Translations under genes and position numbers: made by a program
In this document: positions 1-6,830 of the stretch, piece by piece
Layout of the letters: every line of letters begins with the position of its first letter
Numbering within the stretch: position 1 is the first letter of the stretch
Source of the DNA: Bacilli bacterium
GTDB taxonomy: Bacteria > Bacillota_I > Bacilli_A > RF39 > UBA660
Reading direction: 5' to 3'
DNA length: 9,191 nt
NCBI GenBank assembly: GCA_016283075.1
Contig: JAEEMF010000033.1
Coordinates: 1-9,191, forward strand
The notes under the pieces: generated by a model
The model's database searches: none
What the model saw: the letters and a program-made list of their open reading frames with translations, nothing else
Told to the model about the DNA's origin: nothing

Positions 1-948
1 ATCGTTAAGTTCTTTGTCAAGTATATCACCTGCGTTATCAGGAATGATAACTGGTTGTTCATTTTCACTATGATATACATTTAACTCTTCTGGTGAAGGT
101 TCAACATTTAGTGAGAATGATTCGTTTTCAGGTTGTACTGGTGTTTCTACATGAGCATCATCAGGTATCACTACTGGTGTTTCTACAGGTACTTCGGTTT
201 GTTGTTCAGCAGGCATTTCTACTGGCTGCATAACATCTTCAATAGTTACAGTTGGTTCAGCTTGTACTACTGGTTCTACAGGAGTATCTAATTGAACAGG
301 TTGAGCGTTTTCAACTGGAGTTTCTACTGGAGCTTCGGCAGGCATCTCAGGTTGTAATGGTTCTTCATAAACTGGTACTACTGGAGCTGGCTCTTCATAT
401 ACTGGAGTAACTTCTACTGGAGCTACCTCAGGATTATTTTCCATAACTGGTGTTTGAGCTGCTGCAGGTTCAACTACTGGTACCTCAGCTGGAGCTACCA
501 CTGGTTCCATACTTGGAACATCATTAACCGGCATAGCAGGTACTTCAGGTGATGGTATATCACTAGGTACTACTGGAGCTGGTTCTAGTGCTGGCGCAGG
601 AGCTAGCACATCTTCTACTGGAGCTACTGGACTAGCAGGTGCTGCAGGAGCTGGAGCAGTTAAATCTATAGTTGCAGGAGCATTATTTGCTTCTGCTAAA
701 GTTATATTATTTAATAAGTCGTTAATTCTTTGTTTTTCTTCCTTAGGTTCAGCAGGAGTTGGTACCTCAGGAACTTTTTCTGCGACTGGTTGTACTTTTT
801 CTTCTTTTATAGTTGGTTTCTTTTCTTTAGGTTCTTTATTCATGTTCTTACCAAAATCAGTTTTTTCAGCAAAATAACCGATTATAGTCATGATAATAAC
901 AACGCCACCGACAATAAACCACACTAAATTATCCATGACAAATCCCAT
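1..948 (-). CDS. Single-span membrane protein with long Pro/Val/Glu-rich tail (3'-partial)
   Basis: This reading frame is open for 316 codons from ATG 948 to the left edge with no stop, so the C-terminus is missing. The start is fixed by AGGAGG (955-960) six bases upstream; an in-frame ATG at 936 lies too far from it. Residues about 8-26 form one hydrophobic helix (NLVWFIVGGVVIIM...). A Lys/Glu-rich stretch follows (about 29-75), and residues 96-275 are dominated by Pro, Val, Ala and Glu. Positive charges after the helix suggest N-out/C-in topology, with the tail in the cytoplasm. Residues 74-90 (RINDLLNNITLAEANN) could be a short helix before the disordered part. The gene lies 67 bp after trmL in the same direction; a weak possible promoter (TTGTAA, 17 bp, TAATAT) sits in that gap. 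I do not recognise the family. The layout recalls ZipA or other membrane-tethered adaptors, but by architecture only. Confidence 0.85.
   Translation of the reverse strand, partial: MGFVMDNLVWFIVGGVVIIMTIIGYFAEKTDFGKNMNKEPKEKKPTIKEEKVQPVAEKVPEVPTPAEPKEEKQRINDLLNNITLAEANNAPATIDLTAPAPAAPASPVAPVEDVLAPAPALEPAPVVPSDIPSPEVPAMPVNDVPSMEPVVAPAEVPVVEPAAAQTPVMENNPEVAPVEVTPVYEEPAPVVPVYEEPLQPEMPAEAPVETPVENAQPVQLDTPVEPVVQAEPTVTIEDVMQPVEMPAEQQTEVPVETPVVIPDDAHVETPVQPENESFSLNVEPSPEELNVYHSENEQPVIIPDNAGDILDKELND
124..663 (-). repeat. Degenerate Pro-Val-Glu/Ala low-complexity coding repeat
   Basis: Residues about 96-275 of the left-edge protein are built from short degenerate units such as APVxP, VETPV (three copies) and PVYEEP (two copies ten residues apart). 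At DNA level this gives recurring CCAGTAGTA / GCTCCAGTA words and a visibly higher GC content than the surrounding genes. The units are not exact tandem copies, so this reads as a disordered spacer rather than a recent expansion. Such DNA can still slip or be collapsed in assembly. Confidence 0.8.
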
Positions 949-1015
949 TGACACCCTCCTTATTCTAATAATATATTATCACTAATAAAGCAATATTACA
1001 ATATTTTTATTCTTT

Positions 1016-1522
1016 TTATTCACTTAGATAATTTTCTCCCTTAAATGGTTCTGTTCTAAGTAGGCCATTATAGTCTTGTTGACGAAGTACTTCAAACACT
1101 CCTACTGCAACAGCATTTGATACATTTAAGGCCCTTATATGTTCATTCATTGGTATTCTCATGCAGTGTTCTAAATCATCTTTTAGTATCTCTTTTGGAA
1201 TACCTGTACTTTCTTTTCCAAATATTAAATATATGTTATCTTCTTTATTACTAAAATCAAATGATGAATGTGGTTTCTTACCATATCTGGTAAAGTAATA
1301 ATAAGTACCCTTATTTTTACTTTTAAAGTCTTCCCAGTTTTCATATACTGTATAATCACAGTACTCTATATAATTTACGGCTGATCTTTTAATATGTGCT
1401 TCATCTAAACTAAAACCAAGTGGTTTAATTAAATGAAGTTTAGTTCCAGTACCAGCACATGTTCTCATTATATTACCGGTATTTTGTGGTATTTCAGGTT
1501 CATATAAAACTACATTAATCAT
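1016..1522 (-). CDS. trmL: tRNA (cytidine/uridine-2'-O-)-methyltransferase TrmL, SPOUT family
   Basis: TrmL-type SPOUT enzymes transfer a methyl group from S-adenosylmethionine to the ribose 2'-OH of the wobble base (position 34) of certain leucine tRNAs, acting in the cytoplasm. The 168 residues match the short TrmL/YibK form. Visible motifs are EPEIPQNTGNIMRTC (8-22), LIFGKESTGIP (99-109), and RIPM...RALNVSNAVAVGVFEVLRQ (122-148); the last two build the trefoil-knot cofactor site. No extra RNA-binding domain is present, as expected for this subfamily. The start ATG 1522 overlaps the end of the upstream gene (ATGATTAA, 8 bp) and has no good Shine-Dalgarno sequence, so translation is probably coupled to that gene. 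The family is certain; the exact tRNA substrate is inferred from the family. Confidence 0.93.
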   Translation of the reverse strand: MINVVLYEPEIPQNTGNIMRTCAGTGTKLHLIKPLGFSLDEAHIKRSAVNYIEYCDYTVYENWEDFKSKNKGTYYYFTRYGKKPHSSFDFSNKEDNIYLIFGKESTGIPKEILKDDLEHCMRIPMNEHIRALNVSNAVAVGVFEVLRQQDYNGLLRTEPFKGENYLSE

Positions 1523-2033
1523 TTGTTATAAATCCATTTCTTTCTAAAAATTTTGTTACATCATTTTTATTTATAGTACTCTTATTTAAATATAACATAT
1601 TAAATATCTTTCCATCTTTAAACATTATTATATTTGGATAATAAATTTTCTTAAGAGATTCTATATTATTTCCTAAATAATTACTAAGTAGTAAATTCAT
1701 TACACTTTCATTTACTTCTTTAGAAATATCTATATAGATAAAGTTATCTCCTAAATTATAATTAACAATTATTTTCTTAAATTGTTTTTCGAAAGGTTTA
1801 ACTAGTGAATCTTTTGATGAAGAGATATATACAAGTATATCAGGGTTTTCTGAAAGAACATTTGATAAGCTATCAATATTAATTTCAGAAGTTACTTCAG
1901 ATATTACAGAGTGATCATTATAATAATCACGTATAGTGTTATACCAGCTTGCCAAATATAAACAAACTCCTATAGTAGCTACTGTAATTAAAGCATATAT
2001 TAAATAATTCTTTCTAGGTATATTCTTCTTCAT
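1515..2033 (-). CDS. Membrane-anchored thioredoxin-fold-like protein lacking active-site cysteines
   Basis: The 172-residue protein starts with a basic stretch (MKKNIPRKN) and one hydrophobic helix at about 10-29, so the rest should lie outside the membrane. Residues 65-140 look like a thioredoxin fold: a strand DILVYIS (65-71), then SSSKDSL (71-77) where CxxC would stand, a helix, the strand FIYIDIS (98-104), and YYPNIIMFKDGKI (131-143), whose Pro133 sits where the cis-proline is expected. The only cysteine (Cys24) is in the membrane helix, so thiol-disulfide chemistry is not expected. The start ATG 2033 has GGTGGT (2039-2044) five bases upstream. The gene follows the ATPase terminator and overlaps trmL by 8 bp. 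It resembles the CTHC protein at 3231-3674 in layout, which suggests a divergent relative. The function is unknown; the fold call is by eye. Confidence 0.72.
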   Translation of the reverse strand: MKKNIPRKNYLIYALITVATIGVCLYLASWYNTIRDYYNDHSVISEVTSEINIDSLSNVLSENPDILVYISSSKDSLVKPFEKQFKKIIVNYNLGDNFIYIDISKEVNESVMNLLLSNYLGNNIESLKKIYYPNIIMFKDGKIFNMLYLNKSTINKNDVTKFLERNGFITND

Positions 2034-2092
2034 TTTATACCACCATACTTTCTATAATAATTTTAACATATTTAAAATATATAATCTACTAC

Positions 2093-2128
2093 AAAAATAA
2101 AATATGATAGTTAGAAACTATCATATTT
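2093..2128 (-). terminator. Intrinsic terminator overlapping the AAA+ gene stop codon
   Basis: On the minus strand a perfect 13-bp stem forms between AAATATGATAGTT (2128-2116) and AACTATCATATTT (2112-2100) with a TCT loop. It is followed by T, A, then five T. The stop codon TAA (2113-2111) lies at the loop, so the last codons of the ATPase gene form the 5' arm. It separates the thioredoxin/ATPase unit from the Cys-less thioredoxin-like gene and trmL. The stem is AT-rich, so some read-through is possible. Confidence 0.82.
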
Positions 2129-3220
2129 ATCTTCTATTTCTTCAAGTTTTACTACTGGTAAAACTATATTATCAGACTGAGCTATATCAGCATGTTTTTC
2201 TCTAAATGTATTTAATTCTTTAATAATACTATCTGGATATATTCTCTTACTATTTTTAATAGCGTTATATACATCTAGTATATCTACTTCTCTTTTATTT
2301 TGAATTAAAGCATTTGAGAAAGCTTGAGTAAGTACTGATAAAGATACATCAGGATACATTGCTGCTAAACCATATACTCTTTTAAATTCACTTGTAGCTT
2401 CAACAATAGATCTTACTAATCTTTCTACTACATAATCATTATATTTAAATTTAGCTCCTGTTTGTTTAGATATTTTTGGAATAGTACCCATTAATATCTT
2501 AACAGTTGTATCTTGATCTGGTTCAACTACTTCAATACGATCAAATCTACGTAAGAAAGCTCTATCTTTTACAACATAAGTATTATATTCTTGAGTAGTA
2601 GTAGCACCTATTGCTTTAACACTACCTCTATCTAGAGCAGGTTTTAAAATATTAGCAAGATCCATAGGACCATCTCCACTTGCTCCAATAAGTGTATGAA
2701 TTTCATCAATAAATACTATTGTTTTAGGTAACTTAGTTAGTTCATCAACAAATGCTGTTACAATTAGTTCTTCTTTTCCATTACGATTCATCTTTCCTAA
2801 AAGTGATGTTGAATTAATTTTAATAATTCTATATCCTTTTAAAGCATCAGGAACCATATTTCTTTGGATTAAATAAGCAAGTCCTTCTACGATAGCAGTC
2901 TTACCTATACCAGCATGACCTACTAATAAAGCAGACTTTTCAGGTGTTAATAACACTATTAGCATCTTTTTAATTTCTTCTTCTCTAGCTATTGCTGGAT
3001 TAGTAACATAATCCTTTATTGTTAAATCTTCTCCATAAGTAGCAAGTATACTTGTACTACCATCAGGAAGTACTGATGGTAATTTTTCAGGTTTAAAAAT
3101 AGTACCACTTACTTCTTCTTTTTGAGGTACAGGGTTTTCAAGCTCTTCTCCAGTTATTAACTCAATATCATTTTTAACTGGTTCTTCATCAAATGAGATA
3201 ATTTCAGGTTGATTATCCAT
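2111..3220 (-). CDS. AAA+ ATPase, single Clp-D1-like domain
   Basis: This 369-residue protein matches the first ATPase module of ClpA/ClpB/ClpC. It has an acidic, probably disordered N-tail (1-55), then YGEDLT...NPAIAREEEIKK (62-85), Walker A GHAGIGKT (101-108), Walker B IVFIDE (168-173) followed by IHTLIGA, NILKPALDRG (190-199), sensor 1 GATTTQEY (205-212), arginine fingers Arg224/Arg225 in LRRF, and a helical lid with MYPDVSLSVLTQA (288-300). It lacks the Clp N-domain, the middle coiled coil, the second ATPase domain and the ClpP-binding loop. The pore-loop segment reads GKMNRNGKEEL (142-152), without the tyrosine of the usual KYRG. It should hydrolyse ATP as an oligomer, but substrate threading is doubtful. 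AGGAGG (3227-3232) overlaps the stop of the upstream thioredoxin gene, six bases before ATG, so the two are cotranscribed. Target unknown. Confidence 0.88.
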   Translation of the reverse strand: MDNQPEIISFDEEPVKNDIELITGEELENPVPQKEEVSGTIFKPEKLPSVLPDGSTSILATYGEDLTIKDYVTNPAIAREEEIKKMLIVLLTPEKSALLVGHAGIGKTAIVEGLAYLIQRNMVPDALKGYRIIKINSTSLLGKMNRNGKEELIVTAFVDELTKLPKTIVFIDEIHTLIGASGDGPMDLANILKPALDRGSVKAIGATTTQEYNTYVVKDRAFLRRFDRIEVVEPDQDTTVKILMGTIPKISKQTGAKFKYNDYVVERLVRSIVEATSEFKRVYGLAAMYPDVSLSVLTQAFSNALIQNKREVDILDVYNAIKNSKRIYPDSIIKELNTFREKHADIAQSDNIVLPVVKLEEIEDKYDSF

Positions 3221-3230
3221 TGTACTCCTC

Positions 3231-3674
3231 CTATTCTTTTATATAACCATATTTTATAAATAATTCTTTAAGTTCATTAGAATTTCTAGATCCTACTTCT
3301 TTTCCTACAACTCTTTCTGAAGCATCTTCAGTACCTTCCCTAACAAATACTGTTGTTGGAGTTCCACTAAAAGCAAATCTTGCTTTAATATATGCGATTT
3401 CTTCATCAGATAATTTAGAAACATCTATATAGTTTACTAATACATGATATTTAGGAATAGCAACATTTAAATATTCTTTGTACATCTTACAGTGTGTACA
3501 ATCCTCTTGCCCTATAAATAAAATAAACTTTTCATTACTTTCAACTAATTTTTTAAGTTCTTTAAAATCTATTTCTTTATATGTATTAATAGTAGTAACT
3601 TTGTTATAAATAAAAAATACTGAAAAACCAACTATAAGAATAATTGCAATTGTAGATATTATTTTGTTTTTCAT
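3231..3674 (-). CDS. Membrane-anchored thioredoxin-like protein (CTHC)
   Basis: From ATG 3674 the protein has 147 residues. It starts MKNK, followed by a hydrophobic helix (about 5-23) and then an extracytoplasmic thioredoxin-like domain. The strand KFILFIGQEDCTHCKMY carries the CxxC pair Cys59-Cys62, HVLVNYIDVS (77-86) is the central strand, and GTPTTVFV (104-111) holds the cis-proline Pro106. It resembles bacteriocin-accessory/PedC-like thioredoxins and probably oxidises, reduces or isomerises thiols at the outer face of the membrane; the direction and substrates are unknown. ATG 3674 is preferred over the in-frame ATG 3686 because GGTGAT (3679-3684) lies four bases upstream, and because 3686 falls at the expected transcription start of the TATAAT at 3691-3696. 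Only 10 bp separate it from the AAA+ gene. Confidence 0.85.
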   Translation of the reverse strand: MKNKIISTIAIILIVGFSVFFIYNKVTTINTYKEIDFKELKKLVESNEKFILFIGQEDCTHCKMYKEYLNVAIPKYHVLVNYIDVSKLSDEEIAYIKARFAFSGTPTTVFVREGTEDASERVVGKEVGSRNSNELKELFIKYGYIKE

Positions 3675-3690
3675 TTCTATCACCATGTTA

Positions 3691-3696
3691 ATTATA
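3691..3696 (-). promoter_or_regulatory. -10 box for the thioredoxin/AAA+ operon
   Basis: A perfect TATAAT on the minus strand lies 16 bases upstream of the chosen ATG 3674. The -35 position at 17-bp spacing (3714-3719) reads TTTTTT, a poor match, and lies inside the hairpin at 3701-3726. The leader would be only about 10 nt. Confidence 0.5.
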
Positions 3697-3700
3697 CAAT

Positions 3701-3726
3701 AAAATCCCTTTTAAAAAAAGAGATTT
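3701..3726 (-). terminator. Possible weak terminator or hairpin downstream of mgtE
   Basis: On the minus strand AAATCTCTTTT (3726-3716) can pair with AAAAGGGATTT (3712-3702) across a TTT loop: 11 pairs including one G-U. The tail after the stem is only TATTG, so the U-tract is poor. It lies 136 bases past the mgtE stop and just before the thioredoxin -10 box. It could end mgtE transcripts or act on the next promoter. The rest of the 175-bp gap (3687-3861) shows no gene. Confidence 0.35.
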
Positions 3727-3861
3727 CACTAATTATTATATGTAAATTTTAATTATTTAATTATTTTTTATATTTTATAGCAAATAATATTTAATTAAAT
3801 AGTAATATTTTAGTAAGATATGCCAAATTATACATATTTTTACACACTATTATGTAAAGGT

Positions 3862-5196
3862 TTATAAACCAAGAATAATAGTAGCAAATTTAAAGTAAGT
3901 AAATAGTGATATGGCATCTACTAAAGTAGTAATAAATGGACTAGCCATTACTGCTGGGTCAAATCCTATTTTCTTTGCTCCTATAGGAAGAAGTGATCCT
4001 ATCATTTTAGCAAAGCATATTGTTACTACAAGAGATAGACATACTACAAAAGCAATAGAAGTAGATACTTTATCTATAACAAGTAACTTAATAAAGTTTG
4101 CTACTGCTAAAGTAAGTCCTATTAAGAATGATACTCTTAATTCCTTAAATACTACTTTAAAGGAATCAGAAAAATCTATTTCATTTAGAGATAGTCCTCT
4201 TATGATAGTAGCAGAAGCTTGTCCACCAGCATTACCACCTGTATCCATAAGCATAGGTATAAAAGATGTAAGTACTACATAAGCAGCTAGAGCATCTTCA
4301 TAATGCTGAATAATCTTACCTGTAAAAGTAGCAGATATCATAAGTATTAGAAGCCATGGTATTCTCATAGCATATGTTTCAAATACCCCAGTTCTTAAGT
4401 ATGGTTTATCACTTGGACTAATAGCGGCCATCTTTTCAATATCCTCTGTTGCTTCTTTTTCAATTACATCGATAATGTCGTCACTGGTAACCATACCAAC
4501 TAATCTATTTTCACTATCAACTACAGGCATGATATTAACATCATATTTAGAAAACTTTGATGCAACTTCTTCTTGGTCTTCATATGTATAAGAAAAAGCT
4601 ACATTATCATTCATTATATCTTTAACAAGTTTATCTGGAGAGTTAAATAATAAGTCTTTTAGTTCAATACTACCAAGTAACTTACGAGATTTATCAAGTA
4701 CGAAACATACATCAATTGTTTCTTTTTCTTCTCCAGACTTACGTATTTTATTAATTGCTTCCCCTATTGTGTTATTTTCTTTTAAATCAAAGAAATCAAT
4801 ATTCATAATAGAACCTGCTGAGTTAACAGGATATTTAAGTAAGTAATTAATATCTTTACGAGTTTCGGCTGTTGTATTAGAAAGAATCTTAGTAACTATA
4901 TTAGCAGGCATTTCTTCAATTAAGTCTGCGGCATCATCAGCTTCAAGATTATCAATAATTTGTCCTGCTTCTTTAGTTGAAAGTGAAGTAATTAATTTTT
5001 GCTGAATATCTATAGAGATATTAGCAAATATATCAGCAGCCATATCTTTAGGAAGCAATCTAAACACTTTTAACTGTTCTTTTTCATCTTCTAAATCTTC
5101 AATAATTTCAGCTATATCTGCTTCATTTAATTCAACTATTTGTTTTTTTAGTTCTTTATAATTTTTATTTTCAATTAAATCATATATTTCTTCCAT
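3862..5196 (-). CDS. mgtE: Magnesium transporter MgtE
   Basis: MgtE is a dimeric inner-membrane Mg2+ channel gated by cytoplasmic Mg2+ sensing. All family parts are present in 444 residues, a normal length: an acidic helical N-domain (1-130), two CBS domains (about 133-190 and 195-252, the second with MPVVDSENRLVGMVTSDDIIDVI), a plug helix (253-270), and a five-helix membrane domain (275-444). The signature PMLMDTGGNAGGQ (314-326) and the pore aspartate Asp427 in TTLVDAIS (equivalent to Asp432 of the Thermus protein) are intact. The start ATG 5196 has AAGGAGG, whose first bases are the stop codon of the GNAT gene, so the two genes form one transcript. No Mg2+ riboswitch can fit directly upstream. 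The stop lies within the 12-bp palindrome GGTTTATAAACC (3859-3870). Confidence 0.96.
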   Translation of the reverse strand: MEEIYDLIENKNYKELKKQIVELNEADIAEIIEDLEDEKEQLKVFRLLPKDMAADIFANISIDIQQKLITSLSTKEAGQIIDNLEADDAADLIEEMPANIVTKILSNTTAETRKDINYLLKYPVNSAGSIMNIDFFDLKENNTIGEAINKIRKSGEEKETIDVCFVLDKSRKLLGSIELKDLLFNSPDKLVKDIMNDNVAFSYTYEDQEEVASKFSKYDVNIMPVVDSENRLVGMVTSDDIIDVIEKEATEDIEKMAAISPSDKPYLRTGVFETYAMRIPWLLILMISATFTGKIIQHYEDALAAYVVLTSFIPMLMDTGGNAGGQASATIIRGLSLNEIDFSDSFKVVFKELRVSFLIGLTLAVANFIKLLVIDKVSTSIAFVVCLSLVVTICFAKMIGSLLPIGAKKIGFDPAVMASPFITTLVDAISLFTYFKFATIILGL

Positions 5197-5207
5197 AAAT
5201 ACCCTCC

Positions 5208-5450
5208 TTACTTATTTTTCTCAAACCACTTTTTAGCATATGAACAAGTACATTTTATATTAAGTGAATTTTCCACTGAATAATTATAAATATACTCCAT
5301 TAATTTAGAAGCAATGCCTTTTCCTCTATACTCTTCTTCTACTACTGTAGATAATATATCTAAAGTATTATCTTTTATTTCAAATATAAGATATCCACAT
5401 TTTATATTATTTTCTATATAGTATAAAGTGTTTCCTTCTAAACTAAACAT
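5208..5450 (-). CDS. Small GNAT-like acetyltransferase, NATD1/YjdJ type
   Basis: The protein has 80 residues from ATG 5450. It matches the compact single-domain GNAT group typified by human NATD1 and E. coli YjdJ, which is normally about 90 residues. Two short strands come first (TLYYIENNIKCGYLIFEI), then the acetyl-CoA-binding loop EEEYRGKGIASKLMEY and the C-terminal CSYAKKWFEKN typical of this group. The acyl acceptor is unknown for the family. An upstream in-frame GTG pair would give 84 residues, but ATG 5450 is preferred because GGTGA lies about five bases before it and the homologous core starts there. The stop codon TAA forms the first bases of the mgtE ribosome binding site, 11 bp before mgtE. 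A functional link to Mg2+ transport is not implied by anything visible. Confidence 0.8.
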   Translation of the reverse strand: MFSLEGNTLYYIENNIKCGYLIFEIKDNTLDILSTVVEEEYRGKGIASKLMEYIYNYSVENSLNIKCTCSYAKKWFEKNK

Positions 5451-5466
5451 ACGCTTCACCACTTAT

Positions 5467-5495
5467 AGTATAACACTAAAAAAGAGAAGTTTAAC
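5467..5495 (-). promoter_or_regulatory. Possible promoter for the GNAT-mgtE pair
   Basis: On the minus strand TATACT (5472-5467) is a 5/6 -10 box. A weak -35 (GTTAAA at 17 bp or TTAAAC at 16 bp) overlaps the eno stop codon. The promoter would sit across the eno terminator and give a very short leader before ATG 5450. The alternative is read-through from eno. Confidence 0.35.
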
Positions 5496-5504
5496 CCTCT
5501 CTTT
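5478..5504 (-). terminator. Intrinsic terminator overlapping the eno stop codon
   Basis: On the minus strand AAAGAGAG (5504-5497) pairs with TTCTCTTT (5488-5481) through an 8-nt loop that contains the eno TAA (5493-5491). The stem has eight pairs including one G-U, followed by a run of six T (5483-5478). The last eno codons supply the 5' arm. Confidence 0.7.
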
Positions 5505-6726
5505 GTATTTCTTCTTCAATTCTCATTAATTGGTTATATTTACAAATTCTATCTGTTCTAGACATAGATCCTGTTTTAATTTGTCCTAAATCAAGTCCTA
5601 CTGCTAAATCAGCAATTGTAGTGTCTTCAGTTTCCCCACTTCTATGAGAAATAATTGTGCTATATCCATTCTTTTTAGCTAGTTCTATTGTTTCAAGAGT
5701 TTCAGTAATAGTTCCTATTTGATTAACTTTTAAAAGAATTGCATTTCCAGCATGATTATCTATACCCATTTGTAAACATTTTTTGTTAGTAACAAATAAG
5801 TCATCTCCTACAAGTTGAATCTTATCTCCTAATCTTTCAGTAATTAATCTAAATCCTTCCCAGTCATTTTCATCTACTGGATCTTCTATAGAAATAATTG
5901 GATATTTAGATACTAATTCTTCATAGAACTTTATTAACTCTTCAGTAGTTAAACTTCTTCCTTCACCGGCAAGTACATATTTACCATCCTCATAGAATTC
6001 ACTTGCAGCAACATCAATAGCTATAGAAACATCTTTACCTGGTTCATAACCAGCTTTTCTTATAGCTTCCATAATAAGTTCAAAACCTTCAGTATTGCTT
6101 TGTAAATCAGGAGCGAATCCTCCTTCATCACCTACACCTGTAGCAAGTCCTTTACTATTTAAAACTTTCTTTAAGTTATGGAATACTTCTGCTCCTACTC
6201 TTACTCTTTCTTTAATAGTGTCTCTATTAGGAATAATCATAAATTCTTGGAAATCAAGCTTATTATCAGCGTGAGCTCCACCATTTATAATATTCATCAT
6301 TGGTCGAGGAAGTGTTCTTCCTTCTCCGATATATTTATATAAAGGCATATTCTTTTCATTAGCACTAGCTTTTAAAGCAGCCATAGAAATACCTAATATA
6401 GCATTAGCACCAAATCTTGATTTAGTTTCAGTACCATCTAAATCAATCATTGCATAATCAAGTTCTTTTTGGTTAGATGCTTCCATACCAATAACTAAAT
6501 CTCTAAGTTCTTTATTAACATGCTCTACTGCTTTTAGAACTCCTTTACCCATATAACGATCTCCGCCATCACGAAGTTCTAAAGCTTCTCTTTCGCCAGT
6601 AGAAGCACCAGATGGAACAGCTGCTCTACCAAAAGCACCACTTTCTAGATATACATCTACTTCAACAGTAGGATTTCCTCTAGAATCTAATATTTCTCTA
6701 CCTATAACATCTTTTATTTTTGACAT
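5491..6726 (-). CDS. eno: Enolase (phosphopyruvate hydratase)
   Basis: Enolase converts 2-phosphoglycerate to phosphoenolpyruvate in glycolysis; it is cytoplasmic and Mg2+-dependent. The 411 residues align along the family: REILDSRGNPTVEV near the start, SGASTGEREALELRD (39-53), the loop GGAHADN (149-155), GDEGGFAP with catalytic Glu201, metal ligands Asp238 (AIDVAASE), Glu281 (SIEDP) and Asp308 (GDDLFVTN), the base Lys333 (LLKVNQIGT), HRSGETEDT with His361, and Lys384 in KTGSMSRTDR. Most enolases have SPSR or APSR there, so Met388 is a mild oddity. The protein stops after RIEEEIQREG, about 19 residues earlier than the B. subtilis enzyme, so the usual C-terminal tail is absent. All catalytic residues remain, so it should be active. 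GGAGAGGTGA (6731-6740) sits four bases before ATG 6726. Confidence 0.97.
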   Translation of the reverse strand: MSKIKDVIGREILDSRGNPTVEVDVYLESGAFGRAAVPSGASTGEREALELRDGGDRYMGKGVLKAVEHVNKELRDLVIGMEASNQKELDYAMIDLDGTETKSRFGANAILGISMAALKASANEKNMPLYKYIGEGRTLPRPMMNIINGGAHADNKLDFQEFMIIPNRDTIKERVRVGAEVFHNLKKVLNSKGLATGVGDEGGFAPDLQSNTEGFELIMEAIRKAGYEPGKDVSIAIDVAASEFYEDGKYVLAGEGRSLTTEELIKFYEELVSKYPIISIEDPVDENDWEGFRLITERLGDKIQLVGDDLFVTNKKCLQMGIDNHAGNAILLKVNQIGTITETLETIELAKKNGYSTIISHRSGETEDTTIADLAVGLDLGQIKTGSMSRTDRICKYNQLMRIEEEIQREG

Positions 6727-6753
6727 ATTATCACCTCTCCATGTTATATTTAA

Positions 6754-6762
6754 ATTATATCA
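6754..6762 (-). promoter_or_regulatory. Extended -10 promoter of eno
   Basis: On the minus strand TGATATAAT is a perfect extended -10 (TGnTATAAT), giving a leader of about 20 nt that includes the eno ribosome binding site. No recognisable -35 lies 16-18 bp upstream; the DNA there is pure A/T, which may act as an UP-like element. It lies back to back with the plus-strand promoter at 6787-6815. Confidence 0.6.
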
Positions 6763-6786
6763 TATTAAAAATAAAATAAATGATAT

Positions 6787-6815
6787 ATGACACAATTTAA
6801 CACTTATGTTATAAT
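6787..6815 (+). promoter_or_regulatory. Strong promoter of the coiled-coil gene, divergent from eno
   Basis: ATGACA (6787-6792, 5/6) is 17 bp from a perfect TATAAT (6810-6815), which is also an extended -10 (TGTTATAAT). The transcription start would fall at about 6821-6823. This rules out a start codon at 6787, which is inside the -35 box. Confidence 0.8.
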
Positions 6816-6821
6816 GTTTTT

Positions 6822-6830
6822 AAGGATGGT
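6822..6830 (+). promoter_or_regulatory. Ribosome binding site that sets the start at 6838
   Basis: AAGGATGGT resembles AAGGAGGT with one inserted base and ends seven bases before ATG 6838. The in-frame ATG at 6826 lies inside this site and cannot be the start it serves. Confidence 0.6.

Noticed and set aside
730..927. Plus-strand 65-codon ORF rich in Phe/Trp
   Set aside because: It lies antisense within the left-edge gene, has no ribosome binding site, and its composition mirrors the Lys/Glu-rich and membrane-helix codons on the other strand.
3839..3858. TTTACA/TGTAAA hairpin just past the mgtE stop as its terminator
   Set aside because: The stem is only 6 bp and on the minus strand it is followed by A residues rather than a U-tract.
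3911..4282. Plus-strand 123-codon ORF
   Set aside because: It is the antisense shadow of the conserved MgtE membrane domain and resembles no family.
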